Source: Gadus chalcogrammus (Eukaryota > Chordata > Actinopteri > Gadiformes > Gadidae). From it: a DNA stretch of 64,000 nucleotides. The DNA lies in assembly GCF_026213295.1 (NCBI RefSeq), contig NC_079412.1, positions 3,861,813-3,925,812 of the forward strand, in the 5' to 3' direction. Of the stretch, positions 28,870-40,544 are shown piece after piece (position 1 is the first letter of the stretch; the number at the start of each line of letters is the position of its first letter). Under the pieces are notes generated by a model. That model was not told the DNA's origin. It saw only the letters and a list, made by a program, of their open reading frames with translations, and searched no databases. Both the position numbers and the translations under genes were made by a program.

Positions 28870-31800
28870 CTCAGTAATGACCGAGCAAAATTCCGAGACA
28901 GAATTCAAGTTGGCTGCGCCCAGTGTGACTTGAAGCATGAACTGTTTTCATTGTACTTGGACCGCTTTGGTGGTTTAAATGGCAATTTCAATCACCCGTA
29001 TTACTGCAATACCTTACTGCGTCCGTATCTCTGCCTATGGCCTATAGTCTACCTATTTTGGAGCGCCTGGTACTCTGCCAATGCTACCGTGACAACAGCT
29101 TTCCGGGTGGCGTCCATGTTTTCCTCCAACGATCGAGCGAAATAATAAAAAGCTTGAAGTGTGGGCGTGGTGTCAGATCCGAGATCCGAGTGGGTTCGCA
29201 GAGAATACTAAAACGCACCATTAGCTCTGATGGCCCTGGACAACACAGGAAGCCGATACTGTCTACGAAAGAAAGAGAACATGTTTTCGGCCATGTTTTC
29301 TGCTGGTGAAGTCTAACGCACTGGCACTGATCTGTGATAGGTCTGTTAGCGCATTAGGTCCCACCCCCTATGGCCGGGTTTGAAAGGGTGTGACTAGTGC
29401 TTGTAGTCTCAATAGAAATCCCCCTCTTGTATTTCCTTCTGGCAATGACGCAAAATGACGATTTTTGCATCATTGGAAGTGTAAGAGGTAAATACGGATT
29501 TCTCCTGTCTCAGGGAAAATGTGATAGTGTTGCAAGACCATTCAGAAGTACGACTGGGTTTCTAACAATGCAAAGCTTAATGCAAATGGGTGGTGTTCCT
29601 TTAAGTGACAGATATAAGTGACATAAAAAATATTATCAAATGTGCAGATTGATATGTGCATAAATACAATAACAGGTTCAAAAGTGTAATTCAACATTTA
29701 CTCACATCAACAATACAAAATGATAATGAATGCACGCCTTTGATACATTTGCGATCTATCATGAGAATGTATAGAGGACATCACACTTTGTCAAGCGCTG
29801 TGACGGTGAACGCGCCTTTGTGTGTCTGTTGGTTAAGCCTCTCAAGATGGCGCCAGGCATGACATAACTTCACGTTCCCTATTGCTAGCTCTTAAGTTTT
29901 AGCTTTGGGGCTGGTGTATTTGCTTTTAAAATTATTTATAGATTAATAATTTTTTCACATCATAGCACATCACATCACATCGTGGCCTGTGTAGCTTTTG
30001 AATTTGTGAAGAGGTAAATTAATTATTTCACAAGGAATGTCACAGCTGCATGCACTCTTGCTCATTGGACCCCCTCACTAATGTCCTGTTACTGTTAGCT
30101 GCTTAGACACTCAGTGACAGGGGAACAAATTCTTATTGAAGGTGCCATTGAGTTCACTGCTAACAAACCACCAGGGGCTTCGTCACACTGGATTAACTGA
30201 TGTGACGCCGCAGATGCTAGCCGGCGCCAACAATTATTTGCTGATCTTTAATCTTTAATTACACTACTGCTGTAGGCAGTAGTGTAATTAAAGATCAACA
30301 TATTAAAAACTACAAAGAATTGCTCAGGCTCATACTTGAATATATTAAGTTGGTAATCAAGCAGGATTCTGCTTGATTACTTAGAAATGTACATTCTCAA
30401 GGGTCATTATGTCTGGCACTGTCAAAATCCAGGTAGAGAATCCCGAGGATAGGTTGGAATGCGTAAATCTGATGGATTGCCTAGTGTCAGTGATCCATAC
30501 CAGCGAGTCAAGTGGGAGAGGCTTAGTTTCAGAATGCACAGAGTATACATCGCCAGCCTTTCATTTTGTAGATACCTGCCACTAGTCATTGCTGAATCTA
30601 GGTGCACAAATGTTTTTTTTATGATTATTTTTTGGATATCTATAATGCATAATAAAATATGTTGGAGCAGTCTTATACAAAACGAGAGATACGGAGGCCT
30701 AGAGCTGCCATGTACAAAAATATCCCATCTGAATCCCTCAATCTGTACTTCATAAAATGGTGATTGACGTAGCTAACGCAAATGTCATCTCTGTTCCCTG
30801 TCTGACTCACAACATTGTTATTCACCCTAACCCAACACTAACAAATTGTATATTGAAGCATGCCTTACAAAAGGTAGCGCTCGTAAATGGTCGAAAACGA
30901 TTGTGATAATGTTACGGAGTCACATTAAGGGAAAATCCACTTGTGTTTTTGCGTTTGCAGATACAATAGGCTAGGGTGATAAGAGATGGATGTTTGGGAC
31001 AAGGAGCAAGCTGAGAAAGTCTAATAAAATAAGAAAATATTTCCAGGATTTCTTAGAAATGTTTGTGTTGGTTTTTATATGAATCGTCCAGAAATAATCA
31101 ACCAGAAGTCTAGCATTACCATACTGATTGGTCATTCAACCAGCCAAAATCAGCTCTTACTCATTAACGACAGACTGGCTGTGGCTGTCCCACAGAACAT
31201 GTCTCTGTGGGTCAGGTTCTAGGGTACTGGGCTTGCCCTCATACCCAGCAGCAGGATGGGCGATGGAGCCGATAGGGAGCGAGTCTGTCGGTGGTGCCGG
31301 ACCCCCAGACGCCCAACCCGGCATGCACACCCTGTAGCCCATCCCAGTTATTTTTGTGGATAAAAACCCACACAAAATATGAGAGGTCGAGAATGACAAT
31401 ATTTGAAAGGTAATGACTAAATTATCAATTAAACATAAGGAATAACTTATTTAACTTAATAACTTGCATAAGTTGGTTTGCAAAGATAGTTTAGTTTAGT
31501 TTTATTTCAGCATTATGGCAGGTCAATGAAGACTGCATACAAAAAAACATTGCCGCAAAACTGAAATACTCGTGCTGTTACAATAAGAATAAGACCATAT
31601 TTAAAAAGTCACCTCCATATTTATTATTTCAAAATAGAAGCTAAATCAAAACAAACAGGAAAAATGGACAGTCCATTGTCATTCAAGAGTCTGCACATAT
31701 ATGGGATTGGAGATCTTCTGTGTCTCTCAGTTCTGCATCTTGGGAGTGGCAGTTTGATTGCATTTCTCATTGTTGAATCAGTCAGTGTTTCTCTTCGGGG

Positions 31801-32290
31801 AGGAAGACAGTTTCTGTATGGGAGGAAGCCAGATTATTTTCTGGCAAAATTAAGATACAGCTCAAAGATCTCCTGTTCAGGAATCAGGCCTCAGGTTATA
31901 TCCCCAAACTGTGTGCCTTCCCCCTACATGCACTGACCAATCCCAACAGTCCCGTTCCCCCCACCCCAGTTCCCCATTAACTTAACATGCACTTATCCTT
32001 CTCTGAATTCTCAGTACATTACAGTGTTAAGAATTTACATCTTAAACATTACAGTAATATCATATGTAGGGCAGTGTAATACTCAATCAACCCATCACTT
32101 TATTAATTCAACTGATTTAAAACATACATAAAAAAACACATGTACTTGTGTTTCGAGATTTCCCGAATGGCCGGACGATTTCAGGCCGAGCCGGCCGGCC
32201 GTAATTCTTTTAGTTTTTTTTTAATATTTTTTATTATATATTTATATATTATTTTTTTTTGTAAAAGATGTAAAAAAAATAATGAAAAAG
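28870..32290. other. No gene recognised; hairpins at 30251 and 30353
   Basis: Open frames here are short and lack family motifs. A perfect 20-base-arm hairpin lies at 30251-30295 (ATCTTTAATTACACTACTGC, 5-base loop) and another of 12 bases at 30353-30380 (GTAATCAAGCAG). The frame at 31157-31399 is unassigned. Confidence 0.5.
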
Positions 32291-32429
32291 TTAAGTAAGC
32301 CGTGATTTGGGGTGACCTGCTGCCGGATATTTACTTACAGCGCGAAATGGAGCTCTTGCCTGACGGTGAAACGGGGCCGATGTATTACTGTCAATTTAGA
32401 GGGGGGAGCACCCCCACAGTGTATGGGGG

Positions 32430-32533
32430 CAAAGCGAGCGGCCAAAGCGAGCGGCCAAAGCGAGCGGCCAAAGCGAGCGGCCAAAGCGAGCGGCCAAAGC
32501 GAGCGGCCAAAGCGAGCGGCCAAAGCGAGCGGC
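32430..32533. repeat. 13-bp minisatellite AAAGCGAGCGGCC
   Basis: Eight exact or near-exact head-to-tail copies, GC-rich and with two CpGs per unit. The unit is not a multiple of three, so all frames stay open by chance. Confidence 0.95.
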
Positions 32534-33619
32534 CGTACGGCCCCTCCCAACTTGGACTGCTCCGCGGTCTGTCATTTCTGATTGGCTCAGCCTGACACAC
32601 GGCCGGGTCACTTACTTCTCGTTGATCTCACTGAAGTTACACAGAAATACGAAAAAGTCCAAAAGGAAAAAAGGTGGTGGAGAGGAAAAAGAATTGGGTG
32701 GCCATCAGAAGTTGAGGTTGAAAAGGAAAAAGATGTTAGAGCAAGACGCAGCCAAATGTGCTAAATGAACCAACCTTTTCCGTGGAAAAGCCAAGGTTGA
32801 CGGCGACGCCCCTGTCAGCGAGACCAATGGTTCGGCGGGAACAGGACACAGCAGTATAGCTATGACAGGTGCACTAGCGAGCATGTTTGGCAATATAATA
32901 ATGACTTAAACTAATTATGGAAGTACCAGAGACGTCGGAGAACTATTCATAATATTGTAATGCCCACGGAAGAGGCAGTGAATGAAGTATTGATTAGAGA
33001 GCGATTTATTAGATACCACCGCTAATAAACCATTGGAACACTTCAACACCGGTAACCACAGCAACGCACAACAAACCCCGGCCCGCCCCCATCTCCCAAA
33101 CCCTGTGTATGTGTATGACAATTTCTTTCCACTAAAATAATTGTATCTTGCACTATTTAGATCATTTTCAGCCTTGATTTACCTTTCTAGGCACATGCAA
33201 TTTCTAATATTTTGTACATGGACAAGATTGCTTATAAAATATTTCCCAGTGATCTTCACAATATTCTAAACACATGCACATCCCAACATTGACATGCAGT
33301 TGCAATGCACATATCCACGGATAAGGACTAGTTTTTATTATTTTACACCGTGGCAAAATTCTACGCGCGCTATTCCCGCGGTCTCATAAAAGGCCTCTCC
33401 ATCCCAAAGTCCCGGGCCAAATTTTTGGGCCAGTCCATCCCTGCCCATACACAATGACAATCTACTGTCAATGACAATAAGCATGCATTCAAATAATTGA
33501 CAACAATTTTGTATGTGATTGTGGAATACATTCATGAAGCAGGCAGTGTTTGATTCTAACTAGTAGTTAACTTTGATCTGTAAGTCAGTGTTAGTAACGT
33601 GAGAAAAAGATTACAGGGG

Positions 33620-34650
33620 GCTCCTTCTTCCTGTCACGTCTTGCCCTGCTCCAAGCTACTTCACGCCTTTGATTGTTCGCCGTAGCGTTAATAAATTTCA
33701 CCTGTCGCTCAATTTCTCTTCTCCCCAAGGGTCTTTAATCAGTGCGTTTCCAACCTCCCTTGCCAATTAATCTTTGTTCCTCTATATCAAATGTTCCTGC
33801 ATTCCCGCTGGCAATCTTCCTGTTCCTGGTTTTTTATTCCTGTTTGTTCTCCCCGACTACACCTTTTACCTTCTCTATGGACTAAGCAGACTCTGATTTG
33901 CTGCGTGCCGCTCTCCAAGCCTAGTTTAAGAGAATCCACAAAAAAGAGGAGGAACTTATCTATCTCTGTTTCCTCTGCCTTCCTTAGGAGGCAGTCTTCA
34001 GCCAGTTCTTCTTCCGTTCCTTCTTTCCGTCAACACTTTGTGCCTCCCACTGCTACTGGGAGTTACCAATGCAGTTAGGCAGATGGGCACTGCGTCGCAT
34101 GCGGGGGGTCGGTGCATCTACTGTGCTCAGATGGATCACTATATCATGCCCAGTAAAATACCAGGTTTCCCAGTGAAGAGGGCACTGGTTACTTTTCCCT
34201 CTTATTCCCATTCAGTGTTGGTGGTCTCAGGGTCTGACGCTAGCCGGTTGGTCTTTGAGCTAGCTAAGAGACTGGGTCTAAACATTGTCCCCTTTCCCAA
34301 ACCCCCATCGGATGGACGTCTTCTCTGCAGGGTATCCCACCACACACAGCCAGCCCAGCTAACCTTGCAAGTCAACCACACATAGACTAGTCCCTTAGAT
34401 TCTGAGTCTGAAAATTCAGGAAGAGACTGTCCAAGCCTCTCCTGTCACTAGAACCCCCTGCAACAACGTACTCACAACCACTGAATCCCCTGATTCTGAT
34501 TTCCTGACCAGATATTCCTGACCAGATTTTCCGACTTGTTATCTGGAACCAGAGGTCGGCTCTACTCGCATAATATGTCCTTCTCCTTCTCCTGCCGGTG
34601 CTGGGTTCTTCTTCGTGAACAAGAAGGATAAATCTCTTTGCGCCTGTATG
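33620..34650 (+). mobile_element. Decayed Ty3/Gypsy 5' part (LTR, gag zinc knuckle, protease, RT start)
   Basis: Plus strand. LTR-like sequence (33620-34020) is followed by a broken zinc knuckle (CIYCAQMDHYI), a protease region with SGSDAS in place of the usual DSG, and the RT entry GAGFFFVNKKDKSL near 34600. Multiple stops and a missing knuckle Cys show it is dead. It stops abruptly at about 34650; related RNase H to integrase sequence on the same strand resumes at 41760. Confidence 0.7.
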
Positions 34651-35002
34651 GTACACTCAAAACCAAACCACTATTTCAATATGTATTCTCTTTTTTTGTG
34701 ATTGTATGTATAACCGATGGTCATTCATTTACATTTGTTTTATTTACATTGAGCCTTTATTTATTAGGTATTATTACGCTATACTTGGAACCGGAAGGGC
34801 GGAACCAAAGTGTTTGTGCTGCAGCCCGGACTCCTATGGTTTGTGGGAACTTCCGCTTCCTTGCCAGACGGATTTCGGAAGACCAAACAAAAGCTTTGTA
34901 CACCGTGAAAATCACACAAATAACTATTATCATTAGTCAGAACATTTTAGAACAGAGTCGATAAACTTTGTGTTGAGTTTGAAGTCTGTTATGTCGAGTC
35001 AT

Positions 35003-37756
35003 TTACTTTTGAAAAGTCCTGTTTAATTTGCGCCAAACCACCAGGCATCGAAGGGTGGTCTTCTGGTCTTGGTTTACCCTCTCGGTCTGTCCATTGGACT
35101 GGGGATGGAAGCTGGAAGACAGGCTGACGGAAGCCCCAACTAGGCGGCAAAACTCCCTCCAGAAGATCGACGTGAATTGGGGCCCCCAGTCAGAGACGAC
35201 ATCCGTGGGAAGTCCGTGGAGACGGAAGACGTGGTGGAGGACCAGTTCCGCAGTCTCCCTGGCAGAGGGAAGTTTAGCAAGTGGAACGAAATGGGCCAAC
35301 TTGCTAAACCGATCGACGATGGTGAGGACGACAGTGTGGCCTTTTGACGCAGGTAGACCAGTCACGAAGTCCAGGGAAAAATGCGACCAGGGACGATGGG
35401 GGATAGACAATGGATGCAGGAAGCCGGCTGGTGGGCGGCGGGAGGTCTTATTCTGGTTGCATACAGGACAGGCGTTGACGAAACCCCGGACATCCTCCTC
35501 CAGTGACGACCACCAGAACCGTCGCTGCAGGAAGTCCCGGGTCCGCTGGATGCCGGGATGGCAGGTGAGCCGGGAAGCATGCCCCCACTGGAGCACATCG
35601 GAGCGGAGGGGAGCCGGAACGAACAGGCGGTCAGGAGCTGGGGGCAGGCTGATTCAAAGTCGCGGTTCGTACTCTCTCCTCTATCTCCCAGGTGACGGAA
35701 GCGACGAGGCAGGAAGCTGGGATGATGGTGGAAGGCTTGACCGTCTCATCGGGACACTCGGGGAGCTGTCGGGAGAGAGCATCTGGTTTTAGGTTACAAG
35801 AACCGGGTCAATAGGACAAGGTGAAGTTGAACCGGTCGAAGAACAGTGACCAGCGGGCCTGTCTGGAGTTCAACCTCTTGGCGGACCGGATGTACTCTAG
35901 GTTCCGTTGATCAGTCCAGACCAAAAACGGGGAGTGTTAGACGGCGAGAGAATAAGGATTTTCTGGTCGGCGGAACAACGCTGGGAGAGGATCGCCCCTA
36001 CTCCCACACCGGATGCGTCCACCGGTCGGGCTCGGGGATCTGAAGGATGGGGGCGGTGGTGAAGCGGGTCTTGAGGGTCTCGAGGGAGTTTTGTGCCTTT
36101 TTAGACCAACGGAAGGGGACCTTGGGCGAGGTGAGGGCCGGACGCGATGGAGCTGAAGCCTCTGATGAAGCGCCGGTAGAAGTTGGCGAACCCCAAGAAA
36201 CGCTGCAGCTGCTTGCGTGTTTCCGGGGGGGCCCAGGAGGTGACAGCAGAGACCTTGGCAGGATCCATCCGCAGGTTGTCCCTTGCTATAATGTATCCCA
36301 GAAAGGAGACAGAAGGTGCATGGAGCTCACACTTCTCCGCCTTGACGTACAGGGAGTTGTCTAGGAGGCGGCGGAGAACTGACCGGACATGGGTGACGTG
36401 TTCCTCTAGGTCGTCCAGATAGACGAAAACAAACTTATTTTACATGTCATTGACGAGCGCTTGGAAGACTGCTGGGGCGTTGGTCAAATCGAAGGGCATC
36501 ACCAGGTACTCGTAATGGTCCGTTGGGGTGTTGAAGGCCGTCTTCCACTCGTCTCCTTCTCTGCTGCGGACCAGGTGGTAAGCATTCCTTAAGTCGAGCT
36601 TGGTGAATACCGTTGCCCCCTGGAGCAGCTCAAAGGCAGTGGAGAGTAGTGTAAGGGGGTAGCGGTTCTTCACGGTGATGTCGTTTAGACCACGGTAGTC
36701 AATACGAAGCCGCAGAGACTTGTCTTTCTTACTTACGAAGAAAAAACCTGCCCCAGCGGGTGACGAGGAGGGTCGGATGATCCCTGCTGCTAAAGAGCCT
36801 TGGATGTACTTGCACTATTTAGATCCATGGATTCTCTCTCAGGAGCAGAGAGGGAGTACAAGCGTCCCTTGGGGGGAGAAATGCCCGGGAGCAGGTCAAT
36901 GGCGCAATCATAGGGACGGTGAGGGGGCAAGGAGGTGGCTTTGGCCTTATGACCTCTCTAAGGTCATGATAAACGGCAGGAACCCCAGAGATGTCCGAGG
37001 CTAAAGCGGGAGTGAGAGTGTCAGGTAGCGGTGAAGGGGTCCTGAGACAGGATTGCTGACAGGTGACCCCCCATTTGCGGATAGAGAAAGTAGACCAATC
37101 AATGTTTGGATTGTGTGTACGAAGCCAGGAATGACCCAGGATGACCGGCTGGTCGGGTGTAGGCAGGAGCATGAACTGAATGGTTTCTCTGTGGCCTCCG
37201 GGCAGGAGCATGTGTACGGGGTTGGTCTTGGAAGTTACCCTCCCCAGCACGTATCCATCCAGGGCTCTGGCAGAGATCGAAGAGCGAGGGACCGATCCAT
37301 GATGCTCTCATCAGCTCCTGAATCGACCAGGGCGGTTATGGGATGGGGACCGGAGGGTAACAGGAACTCACCGGAGAGAATGGGTCTTGATGGGGGAGCA
37401 GTGACCATGGCGGAACTCACAAGTATGTTGCCGCTCACTTGGGGACTCTGCCCCTTTGCTGGGCACTGGTTGATGAAGTGACCATGCTGGCCGCAGTACA
37501 AACAGAGGTTCATGGTTACCCTCTTATCCCTCTCTTCCGAAGTAAGGGGGCTGCGGACCAATCGTATCGGCTCGGGGCCGCCCAATCCTAGTGGAGTGGT
37601 TGGGACAGACAAGAAGAAGACAGGGGGTACTGCTTTTGGGAGTTGTACAAGGTTTCGCTGTCTCTGAGCCGTGGCGGCCATCAATCACTGTAGCGCGCTC
37701 TCCATCCGGGAGAGGCGGTCGTCCATCTGGGCTGGGTCCATTCTTGGCCAGATTGT
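35003..37756 (-). pseudogene. Ty3/Gypsy gag-pol remnant, minus strand
   Basis: Read from 37741 downward: a gag start of only 18 codons then a stop (TGA near 37686), continuing in the same frame to a CCHC knuckle (LYCGQHGHFINQC), the protease ALVDSGADESI, the RT ([18 protein letters not shown]), RNase H end ([11 protein letters not shown]) and an integrase with HHCC finger and D-D-E core ([22 protein letters not shown]). Gag is deleted between the first codons and the knuckle. Stops precede YLDD and follow the RNase H, and the frame shifts in protease. It ends at about 35003 with no second LTR. Confidence 0.88.
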
Positions 37757-37758
37757 GC

Positions 37759-38381
37759 TGTAATGGGGGCATTTAGCAGAACCCAAGTGCACAGACAGAC
37801 GACTGGCGCAGAATGAGTACAAGGCTTTATTTGGGGACGGGGTTGGCAGGCAGAAGGTAGTCCGCAGGCAGAGGTCGGCAACGGGAGGGCAGATGGACAG
37901 ACCAGGAATGGGGAACGGGAAAGCAGACAAACCGACAGGGACTCGACGGCAGGCGGGATAGTCAGACAGGTAGGGGTCGGCAACGAGGGGGTGGCAGGCT
38001 GGTGGATCAGGAGCCGGGGACAGAAGAGCAGACAGACCAGCAGGGGCTGGGCAGCAGGCAGGATAGTCAGACAGGCAGGGATCGGCAACGGGAGGCAGAC
38101 GGGTGGATCAGGAGCCGGGGACAGAAGAGCAGACAGACCAACAGGGGCTGGGCGGCAGGCAAGGTAGTCAGACAGGCAGGAATCGGCAACAGGCAGGATC
38201 GGAGAAGTATGAGGAATCAAAGTCGCGGGAAAGCTCTGAGAAACTTTGGAGACAATCTGGCAGGGAATGTTTGGAAGGAGAGGACTGATACAGGGGGAGC
38301 ACAGGGGAAGATGATTGGGTTAATTAGGAGAGATCAGGGTGGCAGGCAGGTGAATGGGAAAACTAGGGACGGACCATGACA
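37759..38381 (-). repeat. Gypsy LTR (copy 1)
   Basis: Minus strand, starts TGTCATGGTCC at 38381 and ends CATTACA near 37759, about 620 bp. It carries an AATAAA in sense near 37830 and an internal duplication of about 100 bases (38001-38195). The gag start lies 18 bases beyond it. Confidence 0.8.
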
Positions 38382-38425
38382 ATATTATAGGAACAGAACA
38401 GTATTTACTTGCACTATGTGAGATA

Positions 38426-40270
38426 CCGTATTGGTCCGAATATAAGACGACCCTGATTATAAGACGACCCCCCGTTTTTCAACACAAACATTTAGAAAAA
38501 AAAATGTGCAGACTAGATTTGCCGAACAAAGAACTTAATTTAAAAAAAAATATTAAAAACACAATGAATTAAACACTGGCCACGGCACTTTCGAGGCAAA
38601 ATATGTACAGTATGATTCAAAATTAATATCAAGCAATAATAAAGCAACATTGTGAAAATGTTTAAATAACAGAGAAAATACAGGCCACACATTTAACTAA
38701 ACTTAACAAAAAATTGCCAAACTTTTCCTCCGATCTCTCTCTATCCCTGACACACGTCGTCTGCCCCGCTTTGTTCGCTCTCGCTGTCATCGCTCCCCAG
38801 CTGCTCCGCTTCCAGCGGCTCCTCCCAAAGCGCGTCATCCTCACTGCCGTCCAATGCATTTCAGATGCAACATTTTTAAAGCCATGGATGATGCTCTGTG
38901 AGGGAACAGCATCCCATGCATGCAGGATCCATTCACACAGTAGACGGACTGACGGCTTCTGTATTTTCCCGGTCGGTGTGAGTGCGTGGTTGCCAGACAG
39001 GAGCCACTCTGTGTATTTCTTTCGCAGGTTATCCTTGAAAGGCTTGTTCACAACTACGTCCAACACCTGTAGCTTGCTTGTCATTCCCCCTGGTATGATC
39101 ACAAGATCAGCGTTCATTGCTCGCACCTGACTTTTCACTGACTCAGTCAGATGTCCGCGGAACGCATCCAGAACGAGCATGTTCCTCCTCTTCCTCAGTC
39201 CCCTGTAGCGTGCGCCCCACACAACCTTTAGCAAGTCTACTACAAGCCCCGACTCCATCCAGCCCTTCTCCTGGGCGCGCACAATAATACCAGCTGCTAT
39301 TGGGTCCTTTGGCACTGTGTTACGCTTCAGAATGACATACGGGGGGAGTTTGCTGCCATCAGCGAGACATGTCAACATGACAGTGACGCGGCTCTTCTCG
39401 TTGCCTGTTTATTTCACCAACACAGACTTTTCTCCCTTTCTATTTACCGTCACCGATGTTGGCGTGTCAAAATAAATGGGTGTCTGATCAGCATTGCCGA
39501 TCTGATCCAGCGGGTAGGAGTGCTTCTTCCTCAGGTTAATAACAAAGCGCTGAAACGGAAGCAGCTTCTCTCCGAAGTCTGATGGCAGGTGTTGGGCCAA
39601 ACTCGTTCTCCGTCTCAGTGACAGTCCATTACGCCGCATCATCCTACGACACCAGCCGAGGCTGGCTTTAAATCCAGTGATGTTGAGCTCTCTGGCGATT
39701 TCCAGGGCCTTAAGCTGGATGACAGCTCTGGTAATGGGCATTCCCTCACTTCTTTTTTCCCTGACATATTCAAAAACTCTCCGGTCAACCTCAATGAAAC
39801 GACCACTTTGAGGACCACGGTAGGATTTGCGCTGACTGTTGGCATCTTTTAGACATTGTTTTTCTGCTCGCCATCTTCTTACATTACACTCCGTGACCCC
39901 GAATTTCTTGGCAGCTTGGCAGTTGTTAGTTGACTCTGCCTTATTGACGACCGTTATTTTGAAATTGGCATCATAGCTCCTCCGCTGTTGTTTATTGACC
40001 TGACCCACTTTTGAGCCACTTGTCTCTAAATGGTCAGCCTGTCTTTCCATCTTTAAACACCGGTAACGGGCTGGTTGTTAAGGACGCTGGACTTCTTCTT
40101 CCCGCCATCCGGAACAAATTTTTGGCGCCATCTGGGGCCGCAAATGTGTATTGACATTTAAAGGGAGCACCGAAGAAGAGAAACTGCGCTCTGAATACTA
40201 GACCCCGAATATAAGACGACCCGACTTTTTCTGACCTATTTCGAGGGGAAAAAGGCTGTCTTATATTCGG
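38426..40270 (-). mobile_element. pogo-type (Tc1/mariner superfamily) DNA transposon, copy 1
   Basis: 1845 bp with TA on both flanks (38424-38425, 40271-40272) and inverted ends C(C/T)GTATTGGTCCGAATATAA, some 25 bases long. It contains one transposase gene on the minus strand. Confidence 0.92.
38746..40050 (-). pseudogene. pogo-type DDE transposase, one stop and one frameshift
   Basis: Starts MERQADHLE. A CENPB/psq-like helix-turn-helix (FKITVVNKAESTNNCQAAKKFGV, described here by residues about 29-51) is followed by a second HTH region and the DDE core: first Asp in GNADQTP, second in VLDAFRGH, third in LQVLDVVVNKPFK. An in-frame TAA at 39408-39410 interrupts the frame after SVLVK, and a one-base shift near 38860 hides an acidic tail (SEDDALWEEPLEAEQ, ending DDVCQG). 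Both lesions are also in the second copy. Confidence 0.9.
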
Positions 40271-40544
40271 ACCAATACAGTAGCTCAAACAACCAGCGAA
40301 TAAGCTGAAACAGGATTTTGACAAAAAAGGAGCTGTGTATTTGTTTTATGTGAACTAAGAGTGGAGAGAAACGGTACATGTGAGCCTCACTTTATGATTG
40401 TATTGATTTTGTCTATTTGTGAAGAGAACTTGAGGAGAGACTCGAAACGGATCCAGCCATGGTTGGTGCTGTCTCGGAGTGGGCCATCCCCGCAGTTGCA
40501 ACAGATGCAATCTTATGGTCGGTGGGTGTGGACCGACAATAAGA

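Noticed and set aside
31157..31399. 80-residue minus-strand frame with PGWASGGPAPPTDSLPIGS
   Set aside because: Composition is unusual but I recognise no domain and both strands are open; too little to call.
32302..32611. Five overlapping frames of KASGQSERP/LALAARFG type
   Set aside because: A 13-bp tandem repeat keeps every frame open; not coding.
37681..38379. Frames of 179 and 125 residues over the Gypsy LTR (and at 47796-48494)
   Set aside because: They lie wholly within the LTR and its internal duplication, are proline- or glutamine-rich and have no gag homology.
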